From assembly GCF_013334205.1 (NCBI RefSeq), contig NZ_CP054424.1, forward strand, positions 2,562,001-2,626,000: DNA of 64,000 nucleotides. Direction: 5' to 3'. Shown piece by piece: positions 25,917-33,837 of the stretch. Made by a program: the position numbers and the translations under genes. Below the pieces are notes generated by a model. The model did no database searches. It saw only the letters and a list, made by a program, of their open reading frames with translations, and had not been told where the DNA came from. The stretch's first letter is position 1, and each line of letters opens with the position of its first letter. The DNA is from Rhodoferax sp. BAB1 (GTDB taxonomy: Bacteria; Pseudomonadota; Gammaproteobacteria; Burkholderiales; Burkholderiaceae_C).

Positions 25917-27188
25917 TCAGCTCGGCTGCGACAGCACCGAAGCCGACACACGCACGCCGGGCGCCGTGCCCACATAAGCCTGCTGCACCACCCCGGCCAC
26001 CATGTCGGCCGTGACGGCCGAGAGTGTCCAGCCCAGATGGCCGTGGCCCGTGTTGTAGAACACATTGGCGGCACGACCGCGGCCCACGCGCGGCATCATG
26101 TCCGGCATCATGGGGCGCAGGCCGGCCCAGGGCACGACCTGGCGCGTGCTCACGCCGGGGAAGCACTGGTTGACCCAGTCCACCAGCGGGCGGATGCGGT
26201 CGGCCCGGATGTCCTTGTTGTAGCCGTTGAACTCAGCCGTGCCGGCGACGCGGAAGCGGTCGGCGCCCAGGCGGCTGGTCACAAGCTTGGTCTCGTCGTC
26301 CAGCAAGCTCACCATCGGTGCGGCGGCCTGGCTCTGCGCATCGGGCAGGTTGACGGTGATGGAATAACCCTTGACCGGGTAGACGTTGACGCGGTCACCC
26401 AGCTGCGCGGCAAAGCTGCGGCTGAGCACGCCGGCGCAGACCACCACACCATCGAAGCGGTGCGTCTGCGGCAAACCATCCACGCGCGCGGTCACGCTGG
26501 CGCTGCGGCCATCGCTGCCGAGTTGCTGCACCTCCTGCCCGTACAGGGTGCGCACGCCCAGGCGCTCGGCCGCGGCCGCCAGGCCCACGGTGAACTTGTG
26601 GATGTCGCCGGTGGCGTCGCTCTCGGTGTAATAACCCCCGTAGTAGCTGCCGGCCAGGGTGGGTTCGATGGCGCGCATTTCCTCGGGGGTCACCGCGCGC
26701 CGCGGCAGGCCGCCGGCGGCCAGCAGCTTCGAGACCTCGCCCGCATGGTCGAAGCCCTTCTGGTCACGGTAGATGTGCAGGATGCCCTGACGCTTGAGGT
26801 CGAAGTCCACGCCCTCGGCCTCGGCCCAGGCAAACAGGTGCTCGCGCGCGGCCACAGCCAGCTGGGCGGTGGCGATGGTGTTGCGGCGGTAGTTCGGGAT
26901 GCTGGCGATGAACTCGGCGAACCAGCTCAGCTTGTGCCAGCCGGGTTTGGGGTTGACCAGCAGCGGCGCATCGCTCCTGAGCATCCACTTGAGGCCCTTG
27001 AGGATGGTGGAGGGGTGGTTCCAGACCTCGGCATTGGAGGCGGAAAGCTGGCCGCCGTTGGCGAAGGAGGTTTCCATCGCCGCGTAGCGGTGTTTCTCGA
27101 ACAGGGTGACGGCAAAACCGCGTTTGGCCAGGGCGTAGGCAGTGGTGACGCCGGTGATACCGGCGCCGATGACGGCGATCGACTTCAT
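25917..27188 (-). CDS. dadA: DadA-like FAD-dependent D-amino acid dehydrogenase
   Basis: About 423 residues of the DadA/glycine oxidase flavoprotein family. The dinucleotide-binding motif is GAGITG near the N-terminus. SFANGGQLSASNAEVWNHP and the C-terminal GHGHLGWTLSAVTADMVA are typical of DadA. It oxidises D-amino acids to oxo acids with electrons passing to the respiratory chain. The ATG at 27188 is preferred over a TTG/ATG run to 27203. A glycine riboswitch precedes it, which makes glycine or a related amino acid a likely substrate or signal. Confidence 0.9.
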   Translation of the reverse strand: MKSIAVIGAGITGVTTAYALAKRGFAVTLFEKHRYAAMETSFANGGQLSASNAEVWNHPSTILKGLKWMLRSDAPLLVNPKPGWHKLSWFAEFIASIPNYRRNTIATAQLAVAAREHLFAWAEAEGVDFDLKRQGILHIYRDQKGFDHAGEVSKLLAAGGLPRRAVTPEEMRAIEPTLAGSYYGGYYTESDATGDIHKFTVGLAAAAERLGVRTLYGQEVQQLGSDGRSASVTARVDGLPQTHRFDGVVVCAGVLSRSFAAQLGDRVNVYPVKGYSITVNLPDAQSQAAAPMVSLLDDETKLVTSRLGADRFRVAGTAEFNGYNKDIRADRIRPLVDWVNQCFPGVSTRQVVPWAGLRPMMPDMMPRVGRGRAANVFYNTGHGHLGWTLSAVTADMVAGVVQQAYVGTAPGVRVSASVLSQPS

Positions 27189-27245
27189 GAGGACAGGCTC
27201 CAAACGTCATAGGGGGTGGGTGCCCCGCACACCATGTGCGAAACA

Positions 27246-27440
27246 CGCCCCCTCTGTTTGGTACCTGAGAGATTCACGCAACCGTGTCGGCTGCGCTTGC
27301 TCCTGCGGTGGGCCGGGTGACGACATCCGGCCGCTCTTCAGAGTGTGAACTTCCCTTTCGGTCCTTTTGCCTGAGAGTTTCCGGGGCGGTTGCTCCTTCG
27401 GCGCTGCCAGCTGCGGCAGTCTCTCCCGATCGGGTCTGGC
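27246..27440 (-). promoter_or_regulatory. Tandem glycine riboswitch upstream of dadA
   Basis: Read on the minus strand, two glycine aptamers follow each other. The first starts with CGGGAGAGACTGCCG, then CGCCGAAGGAGCAA, AAACTCTCAGGCAAAAGGAC. The second has CACCGCAGGAGCAAGCGC and AATCTCTCAGGTACCAAACA. These are the conserved purine-rich and CUCUCAGG blocks of the class. The leader runs to the dadA start about 55 bases later. In most tandem cases glycine binding turns expression on, often for glycine degradation; here the target is an amino acid oxidising flavoprotein. Confidence 0.9.
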
Positions 27441-27544
27441 CACTTGCGTGACCTGCCTGCATTCTAGCGCGCTCCGGCCAGACCCGCGCCTTGTGCAACA
27501 GGATGTGAGCGTTGGCCCGTCGCGTTAACAAATGCACACGTTCT

Positions 27545-27592
27545 GCGGCCCGGGCCCCGGGTCCGGGCCGCGGCGCTTAAGGTCCGCTTAAT
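27545..27592 (+). promoter_or_regulatory. PmrA/QseB-type box before the hemolysin-ligase operon
   Basis: The direct repeat CTTAAG-GTCCG-CTTAAT (27576-27592) fits the published PmrA/BasR pattern YTTAAK-N5-YTTAAK and the QseB pattern CTTAA-N6-CTTAA. A 9-bp GC hairpin (GCGGCCCGG/CCGGGCCGC, 27545-27571) lies directly upstream. The first gene starts 59 bases downstream. The OmpR-type response regulator at 33141-33812 belongs to this subfamily and is the natural candidate to bind here. The rest of the 27441-27650 gap shows no gene. Confidence 0.65.
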
Positions 27593-27650
27593 TCGCCCCC
27601 GCCAAGATCAGCACCCATGCACAGGCTCGATGGAGCCGCAAGGAGCAAGC

Positions 27651-28283
27651 ATGCTGGCCCTGGCCATGTCCCCTCACAGTTCAGGTTTATCGGTGGCGAC
27701 CCAAGCAGCCAGCCGGCATCGCCTCGCCGTCCATGACACGCAGGATGGACAGCGCGAGCGTGTCGAGCGTTTCATCCACGCGGTCTACCAGGCCCGTTAC
27801 GGCGCCCAGGTGCGCCACTACGCGCCCATGCTCGTGAGCCTGCGCGACGAAGACGACCAGATCATCGCCGCCGCCGGCTACCGCGTGGCCGATACCGGCC
27901 CGCTCTTCCTCGAACGTTATCTGCAGCAGCCGGTCGAAGTCCTGCTGGGGCAAGGCAGCAGCCAGGTGCAGCGCACCCGGATCGCCGAAGTCGGCCATCT
28001 CTCGGCCGTGCAGGCCGGCGCAGGCAAACGCCTGATCCATCTCATGGGGCCGCAGCTGGCGGGCCTGGGCCTGGAATGGGTGGTCAGCACGCTGACGCAG
28101 GAACTGCAGCACCTCTTCGTGCGCCTGGGCATCACGCCCCTGGCCCTGGGCGTGGCCGATGCGGCCCAGCTCGGCGCCGCCGCGGCGGACTGGGGCAGTT
28201 ATTACGACCACCGCCCCGTCGTCGTGGCCGGTCGCATCGACCTGGCGCTGCGCATGCTGGCCCGCCGCCGGAGCGCCGCATGA
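27651..28283 (+). CDS. Thermostable hemolysin family protein (acyltransferase-like)
   Basis: A 210-residue protein matching the T_hemolysin family in overall sequence: RIAEVGHLSAVQAGAGKRLI, then LTQELQHLFVRLGITPLALG and WGSYYDHRPVVVAGRI. There is no signal peptide, so secretion as a toxin is doubtful. The pattern recalls GNAT or autoinducer-synthase folds, so an acyl-transfer role is inferred. The ATG at 27651 has AAGGAG 5 bases upstream inside a longer frame from 27630. It overlaps the ligase gene by 4 bases and is the first gene of a five-gene operon. Confidence 0.8.
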   Translation: MLALAMSPHSSGLSVATQAASRHRLAVHDTQDGQRERVERFIHAVYQARYGAQVRHYAPMLVSLRDEDDQIIAAAGYRVADTGPLFLERYLQQPVEVLLGQGSSQVQRTRIAEVGHLSAVQAGAGKRLIHLMGPQLAGLGLEWVVSTLTQELQHLFVRLGITPLALGVADAAQLGAAAADWGSYYDHRPVVVAGRIDLALRMLARRRSAA

Positions 28284-29725
28284 ACGCAGCCCTGTTCGAC
28301 GGCCAGCGCGACTGGAGCGCGGCCGAACTCCATGACGCCGGCCGCGCGGCACAGCAGTGGCTGCAGGCGCAACACACCCGCGTGCTGGCCACGTTGCTGG
28401 ACAACGGCGCCGCTTTCGTGGTGCTGGACGAGGCCGCCGCCGGCGCCGGCCTGGTGCACATCCCCCTGCCACCCTTCTTCACACCCGCGCAGCTGCAGCA
28501 CGCCCTGCAGTCGGCCGGTGTGGACACCCTGCTCACCTCCCCCGCCACGGCCGCCGCCTGGGCCGGCCTGCCCTGGTTGCCGCTGACGCTGGCCGGTCTG
28601 GAGCTGCGCGCCGCGCGCCTGCCGACGCAGAGCGTCCCCATGCCGCAGGGCACGGCGAAGATCACCTACACCTCGGGCAGCACCGGCAGCCCCAAGGGCG
28701 TCTGCCTGCGCCAGGGCGCCATGGAACGTGTGGCCGACGGCGTGGTGCAGGCGCTGGGCCCGCTGGGCATCACGCGCCACCTCAGCGCCCTGCCCTTTGC
28801 CGTTCTGCTCGAAAACGTGGCCGGCCAGATGGCGGCGCGCCGGCAAGGCGCCACGCTGCTCACGCCGCCGCTGGCCGAACTGGGCTGGCGCGGCTCCTCG
28901 CAATTCGACGTGGTCGCCTTCCATGCCGCCGTGCTGCACTACCGGCCCGACAGCATGATCCTGCTGCCGCAGATGCTGCGCGCCTGGTGCGGCTACCTGC
29001 AGCAGACCCGGCAAACCGCCCCCACCGGCCTGAAGTTTGTCGCCGTCGGCGGCGCGGCCGTGGGTGCGCCACTGATGGCGGCAGCGCACGCCCTGGGCAT
29101 CCCCGCCTACGAAGGCTACGGCCTGTCCGAAGGCGCATCGGTGCAGACGCTGAACCTTCCCGGCGCCCACCTGCACGGCAGCGCCGGCCGGCTGCTGCTG
29201 CATGCGCAGATGCGCGTGGCGCCCGACGGCGAGCTCGAGATCGCCGGCAGCCTCATGGCGGGTTACCTGGGCGACGGGACCCCCGCCCCCGACTGGTGGC
29301 CCACTGGCGACCTCGGCCACATCGATGCACAAGGGTTTGTGCACATCCAGGGCCGCAAGAAGAACGTGCTGATCAGCTCCTACGGCCGCAACATCTCGCC
29401 CGAATGGGTCGAGACCGCTCTGGGCAGCCAGTCTGCCATCCGGCAGGCCGTGGTCTACGGCGACGGCGAACCCGCCCTGTGGGCCGTGCTCTGGCCGCTG
29501 CAGGACAACACACCCGACAGCGCGCTGCAGGCGGCCGTCGATGCGGCCAATGCCACGCTGCCCGACTACGCGCGCATCGCCCGCTGGACCCGCGCCCGCG
29601 CCCCCTTCACCGTCGCCAGTGCTTACGCCACCGCCAACGGCCGCCCGCAACGCGCGGTCATCCTCGCAGCGCACGCCGATGCGATGCCCGTTGAACCCCT
29701 TTCCCAACTGATGAGCACCCCATGA
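28280..29725 (+). CDS. AMP-dependent synthetase/ligase with atypical A10 motif
   Basis: A 481-residue acyl-adenylate-forming enzyme. Core motifs: YTSGSTGSPKG (ATP loop), YEGYGLSEGA (A5), TGDLG (A7) and GRKKNVLISSYGRNISPEWVE (hinge region, A8). The C-terminal catalytic position usually reading NGK is ANGRPQR here, with Arg for the Lys needed for adenylation in relatives. The substrate is probably a fatty or other carboxylic acid, by inference from the neighbours. It is shorter than typical acyl-CoA synthetases. It overlaps both neighbours by 4 bases. Confidence 0.85.
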   Translation: MNAALFDGQRDWSAAELHDAGRAAQQWLQAQHTRVLATLLDNGAAFVVLDEAAAGAGLVHIPLPPFFTPAQLQHALQSAGVDTLLTSPATAAAWAGLPWLPLTLAGLELRAARLPTQSVPMPQGTAKITYTSGSTGSPKGVCLRQGAMERVADGVVQALGPLGITRHLSALPFAVLLENVAGQMAARRQGATLLTPPLAELGWRGSSQFDVVAFHAAVLHYRPDSMILLPQMLRAWCGYLQQTRQTAPTGLKFVAVGGAAVGAPLMAAAHALGIPAYEGYGLSEGASVQTLNLPGAHLHGSAGRLLLHAQMRVAPDGELEIAGSLMAGYLGDGTPAPDWWPTGDLGHIDAQGFVHIQGRKKNVLISSYGRNISPEWVETALGSQSAIRQAVVYGDGEPALWAVLWPLQDNTPDSALQAAVDAANATLPDYARIARWTRARAPFTVASAYATANGRPQRAVILAAHADAMPVEPLSQLMSTP

Positions 29726-30396
29726 GCTTCTACCAACGACTGATCCAGGAAAGCAGCAGCGCCCGCATGGGCCTGCTGAGCGCCCCCATCATCCAGGGGG
29801 TGCTGCAACGCGGCGAGGTTTCGCTGCCCAGCTATGTCGCTTTCCTCACCGAGGCCTATCACCACGTCAAGCACACCGTGCCCCTGCTGCGCGCCGCCAA
29901 GGCCGCGCTGCCGGCGCGGCACGCCTGGCTGAACCCGGCCATGGACGAGTACATCGAGGAAGAAGCCGGCCACGACGAGTGGATCCTGGACGACATCCGC
30001 GCCTGCGGCGGTGACGCCGAAGCGGTGCGCCACGGCCAGCCCGCGCACGCCACCGAGGTCATGGTGGCCTATGCCTACGACACCATCGCCCGCGGCAACC
30101 CCCTGGGTTTCTTCGGCATGGTGCACGTGCTCGAAGGCACCAGCGTGGCCCTGGCCCTGCAGGCAGCCGATGCCATCCAGCAACCGCTGGGCCTGCCCGA
30201 TGCGGCCTTCAGCTACCTGCGCTCACACGGCACGCTGGACCAGGAGCACACGGCGCATTTCGCGCTGCTGATGGACGAGATCACCGACGCGGCCGACCAG
30301 GCTGCCATCGTCCACGCCGCGCGCGCCTTCTACCGCCTGTATGGCGATGTGTTCCGCGCCCTGCCCATGCCGGTGCGGGCGGAGGCCCTGGCATGA
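29722..30396 (+). CDS. Haem-oxygenase-like (TenA/HDO-type) diiron oxidase candidate
   Basis: A 224-residue all-helical protein like the iron-containing redox enzymes of the haem-oxygenase-like fold. Candidate metal ligands are spaced as in HDO enzymes: E and H in LTEAYHHVKH, E and H in EEEAGHDEW, E in HVLEGTS, and H/D/H in SHGTLDQEHTAHF. Such enzymes oxidise fatty acids or amino acids (UndA-like) or act on thiamine fragments (TenA). With a ligase upstream and an SDR downstream, oxidation of an activated acyl substrate is plausible. It overlaps both neighbours by 4 bases. Confidence 0.8.
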   Translation: MSFYQRLIQESSSARMGLLSAPIIQGVLQRGEVSLPSYVAFLTEAYHHVKHTVPLLRAAKAALPARHAWLNPAMDEYIEEEAGHDEWILDDIRACGGDAEAVRHGQPAHATEVMVAYAYDTIARGNPLGFFGMVHVLEGTSVALALQAADAIQQPLGLPDAAFSYLRSHGTLDQEHTAHFALLMDEITDAADQAAIVHAARAFYRLYGDVFRALPMPVRAEALA

Positions 30397-31169
30397 AGGC
30401 CGCCCAGGCCCGCGTGCTGCTCACCGGCGCCAGCGGCGGCATCGGCCAGGCCATGGTGCAGGCCCTGCTGCAGGCCGGCGCCCAGGTGCTGGGAGTAAGC
30501 CGCACGCCGCAGCCAGCACAAGCCGGACTCACCTGGATCACGGCCGACCTCGGCAACGCCGCCGACCTGGCCCGCATCGCGCAGGCCGCCGACCGCTGGG
30601 GCGCCAACGTGGTCGTGCACGCGGCCGGCCTGCCGGCCTTCGGCGCGCTGCCACAGCTGGAGGCCGCACAGATGCAGGCCGTGCTGCAGGCCAACCTGCT
30701 CGCGCCCATGCTGCTCACACAGGCGCTGCTGCCGCGGCTGCGCCAGCTGCCACACGCCCAGATCGTCTTCGTCGGTTCGGCCCTGGGCCGCATCGGCCTG
30801 CCGGGTTTCAGCCTCTACACCGCCAGCAAGGCTGGCTTGCACGGTTTTGCCGAAGCCCTGCGCCGCGAACTAGGCGACACGCCGGTGCGCGTGCAGCTGC
30901 TGGCACCGCGCAGCACCCGCACCGCCTTCAACGACGACGCCGCCCAGGCCTACAACACGGCCACCGGCACGGGCAGCGACGCGCCCGCCGTGGTGGCGCA
31001 GGCCCTGCTGGCGCTGATCGAGAGCGAGGCCGCCGAACGCTACCTTGGTTTTCCGGAACGCCTGGCCGTGCGCCTGAACAGCCTCATCGGTCCGCTGCTC
31101 GACGGCAGCTTCGCCAAGCACCGGCGCCAGGTCGCCATCCCCACCCCCACCCAAGGAGTCACCCCATGA
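30393..31169 (+). CDS. Short-chain dehydrogenase/reductase
   Basis: A 258-residue SDR. The cofactor motif TGASGGIG lies near the N-terminus, HAAG replaces the usual NNAG, and the catalytic Ser and YTASK follow at about residues 130-150. The N-terminal basic residue in VSRTP suggests NADP(H). It would reduce or oxidise a carbonyl/hydroxyl in the pathway of the operon. It overlaps the upstream oxidase by 4 bases, and its stop overlaps the next ATG. Confidence 0.9.
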   Translation: MKAAQARVLLTGASGGIGQAMVQALLQAGAQVLGVSRTPQPAQAGLTWITADLGNAADLARIAQAADRWGANVVVHAAGLPAFGALPQLEAAQMQAVLQANLLAPMLLTQALLPRLRQLPHAQIVFVGSALGRIGLPGFSLYTASKAGLHGFAEALRRELGDTPVRVQLLAPRSTRTAFNDDAAQAYNTATGTGSDAPAVVAQALLALIESEAAERYLGFPERLAVRLNSLIGPLLDGSFAKHRRQVAIPTPTQGVTP

Positions 31170-31804
31170 AAAAAATGCTCACAGGCCTGCTGGCCTGCGC
31201 CCTCTTCCTGCCCCTCGTGGGCATGGCCGCACCGGTCGACGATGCAGTGGCCGAACTGCAGCGTGACTGGGAAGTCATCCGCTACCAGACGCCGCCCGCG
31301 GACCGCCTCAAGCGCTTCGAGGTGCTGGCCGAGAAGGCCCACCAGGTCAGCCTGGCTCACGCGGGGCGCAGTGAACCCCTGGTCTGGGAAGGCATCATCG
31401 TGAGCACGCTGGCGGGTGAAAAAGGCGGCCTGGGTGCACTGGGTCTGGTCAAGCAGGCCAAGACGCTGTACGAACAGGCCATCGCCATCGACGGTCGTGT
31501 GCTCGACGGCTCGGCCTACGGCAGCCTGGGTGTGCTGTACTACAAGGTGCCGGGCTGGCCCATCGGCTTCGGCAGCAAGGCCAAGGCCGAGGAGATGCTC
31601 AAGAAGGCGCTGGAGATCAACCCGGCCGGCATCGACCCCAACTTCTTCTATGGCGAATTCCTGATCGAGACCGACCGCAACGCCGAAGGCATCACCTTCC
31701 TCGAACGCGCGCTGCAGGCGCCGCCACGGCCTGCCCGCCAGATCGCCGACACCGGCCGGCGCGAGGAAATCCGCACCCTGCTGGCCAAGGCCAAAGGGCA
31801 GTGA
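31166..31804 (+). CDS. Exported TPR-like protein (TatT-like)
   Basis: A 212-residue protein with a signal peptide (MKKMLTGLLACALFLPLVGM, cleavage near AAP) but no clear lipobox. The mature part is helical with TPR-like repeats: AKTLYEQAIAIDGRVLDGSA, AEEMLKKALEINPAGIDPN and GITFLERALQ. It resembles the TatT-like periplasmic TPR family. AAGGAG lies 7 bases before the ATG, which overlaps the SDR stop. It closes the five-gene operon, so a product of cytoplasmic enzymes may have a periplasmic partner. Confidence 0.8.
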   Translation: MKKMLTGLLACALFLPLVGMAAPVDDAVAELQRDWEVIRYQTPPADRLKRFEVLAEKAHQVSLAHAGRSEPLVWEGIIVSTLAGEKGGLGALGLVKQAKTLYEQAIAIDGRVLDGSAYGSLGVLYYKVPGWPIGFGSKAKAEEMLKKALEINPAGIDPNFFYGEFLIETDRNAEGITFLERALQAPPRPARQIADTGRREEIRTLLAKAKGQ

Positions 31805-31809
31805 TCTGA

Positions 31810-33144
31810 TCAGTTCCTGACGAGTTCGGCCACCACGCCCGTGCCGTCGGCACGCGCGCGGTACTGCAGGGCCAGGCCATGCAGCGCGGCGATACGCCGG
31901 GCGATGGACACACCCAGGCCGCTGCCGCTCTCGATCTGCCCCTCGGGCCGGTGGAACCGTTCGCCGAGCTGGGCGAGCACCTTGGGGGCCAGGGCCGGCC
32001 CCTCGTTCTCCACCGTCAGACGGTCCGGCCCGAAACGCAGCGTCACCGTGCTGCCCTGCGGCGCATAACGCGCTGCGTTGTCCAGCAGGTTGCGCAGCAG
32101 CACGGTCATGAGGTGGGCGTCCCCCGACCAGGCCGGTGCGGTCTGCGGCGCCTGCGGCCACAGGCAATCGAGCTGGATCTGGCGCCGCTCGGCCAGCGGC
32201 AGCACCTCGCTCATGGCCTGGCGCGCCAACTCTGGCCAGTCCAGCGGCGCGGTCTGCGGCAGGCCGCTGGCCGCCTCCAGGCGCGAGAGCCTGAGCAACT
32301 GGTCCACCAGCCGGCTCATGCGCTCGATGCCCGCACGCAGGGCCGCCATGGCCTGCTCGCGCTCGGCCGCCGCGCTGGCACCGTGCAGGCGATCCCACTG
32401 GGCGCTGAGCACGGCCAGGGGGGTGCGCAGTTCATGGGCTGCATCGGCGGTGAAGCGGCGTTCGCGCGCCAGCGTGGTTTCAATGCGTTCGAACAGGCCG
32501 TTCATGGCCAGCAGCATGGGCTGCAGCTCAACCGGGGCGCTGACCACGGGGATGGCCTGCAGCTCGTCGGCGCCGCGCTGCTGCAGTTCCGTGGTCAGGG
32601 CACGCATGGGTGCGAGGGCTTCGCGCACCGCCCAGCCCATGGCCAGCAACAGGATGGGCAGCATCAGCAGCCAGGGTATGAGTTGGCTGCCGATCAGGTC
32701 GTAGACCAGTTCGTCACGTTCGTGCAGGTTCTGCCCGGCCGCCACCACCCACTGGCCATTGGGCGACTGCAGGTAGTAGGCACGCCAGGGCTGTGCATTG
32801 ACGATCAGATCAACAAAACCCACCCCATCGGGCCGCAAGGGCAGTTGCGCGCCCTCGCGGTCCACCAGCACCACCTCGCCCTGCCGGTCCCAGACCGCGA
32901 TGGCCAGGTCGTCCAGATCGGCCTCGCCGCCCAGCGGCGAGGCCGGCACACCGGGCGCCTCGCTGTCAGCACTGACGCCGACCAGGGTCAGCTGCACCTG
33001 GCGCGCCAGGCGGATCATCTCGGTGTCGAACAGTTCATTGACCTCGGCCCGCGCGCGGAAGGTCGAGGCCGTCACGGCGATCAGCCACACCAGCGGCGCG
33101 CAGACCAGCAGGTAGAGCATCAGACGACGGCGCAGACTCATCAC
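31810..33144 (-). CDS. Sensor histidine kinase (QseC/PmrB-like)
   Basis: A 444-residue membrane kinase. TM1 is at about residues 8-28 and TM2 near 160-180, with a periplasmic domain of about 130 residues between. The phosphoacceptor motif HELRTPLAVLSAQWDRL is followed by the N-box (LLRNLLDNAARYAPQG) and the glycine box GSGLGVSIAR. The TPR operon ends 5 bases away on the other strand. It overlaps its response regulator gene by 4 bases. The stimulus is unknown; the subfamily senses cations, peptides or hormones. Confidence 0.92.
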   Translation of the reverse strand: MMSLRRRLMLYLLVCAPLVWLIAVTASTFRARAEVNELFDTEMIRLARQVQLTLVGVSADSEAPGVPASPLGGEADLDDLAIAVWDRQGEVVLVDREGAQLPLRPDGVGFVDLIVNAQPWRAYYLQSPNGQWVVAAGQNLHERDELVYDLIGSQLIPWLLMLPILLLAMGWAVREALAPMRALTTELQQRGADELQAIPVVSAPVELQPMLLAMNGLFERIETTLARERRFTADAAHELRTPLAVLSAQWDRLHGASAAAEREQAMAALRAGIERMSRLVDQLLRLSRLEAASGLPQTAPLDWPELARQAMSEVLPLAERRQIQLDCLWPQAPQTAPAWSGDAHLMTVLLRNLLDNAARYAPQGSTVTLRFGPDRLTVENEGPALAPKVLAQLGERFHRPEGQIESGSGLGVSIARRIAALHGLALQYRARADGTGVVAELVRN

Positions 33145-33812
33145 TTGTCCTCCAGCGCACCGAGCGCATAACCCAGGCCGCGGATGGTCCGCACGATGCC
33201 CGGATCGATCTTGCGGCGCAGATGGTGGATGTGCACCTCCAGCGCATTGCTTTCGGGTTCGCCACCGCTCCAGTCATAAAGCTGCTCCTGCAGCTGCGTC
33301 TTGGAGAGCACACGCTGCGGGTTCTTGAGCAGCACTTCCAGCAGGGCGATCTCACGGCCGGTGAGATCCACCGCCCGGCCCTGCCACTGCACCTGCTTGC
33401 TCGCCGGGTCGTAACGCAGGGCCCCGTGCACCCATTCGGACTGGGTGCGGCCGGTGGCGCGGCGCAGCATGGCGCGCAGGCGGGCGGCCAGTTCACCGAT
33501 GGCAATGGGCTTGATCAGGTAATCGTCGGCCCCCACGTCCAGCCCCTCGATGCGCTGCTCCACCGTGTCACGTGCAGTCAGCACCAGCACCGGCAGGTCC
33601 ACGCCACGCTCGCGCCAGCGCCTGAGCCAGACCAGGCCATCGGTCACGGGCAGGCCCAGGTCCAGCACCATGGCGTCATACGCCGTGCCCTGGACAGCGG
33701 CATCGGCCTGCTCACCGCGGGTGAACCAGTCCACCACATGCCCCAGCTGCCGCAGCCCGCTGCTGAGCGCCTCGCCCAGCTGGAGATCGTCTTCGAGGAT
33801 CAGCAGGCGCAT
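33141..33812 (-). CDS. OmpR-family response regulator (QseB/PmrA-like)
   Basis: A 223-residue two-domain regulator. The receiver has the acidic pair EDD at residues 7-9, phosphoacceptor Asp51 (LDLGLP) and Lys101 (IKPIA). The C-terminal winged helix has the recognition segment SNALEVHIHHLRRKIDPG and RTIRGLGYAL, typical of QseB/PmrA. It is encoded with the kinase in an overlapping pair. The box at 27576-27592 fits this subfamily, so control of the nearby operon is likely. ATG 33812 is used; a longer frame upstream runs through the next gene. Confidence 0.93.
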   Translation of the reverse strand: MRLLILEDDLQLGEALSSGLRQLGHVVDWFTRGEQADAAVQGTAYDAMVLDLGLPVTDGLVWLRRWRERGVDLPVLVLTARDTVEQRIEGLDVGADDYLIKPIAIGELAARLRAMLRRATGRTQSEWVHGALRYDPASKQVQWQGRAVDLTGREIALLEVLLKNPQRVLSKTQLQEQLYDWSGGEPESNALEVHIHHLRRKIDPGIVRTIRGLGYALGALEDK

Positions 33813-33837
33813 GGTGGCTTTCCCGGACAAACAGACA

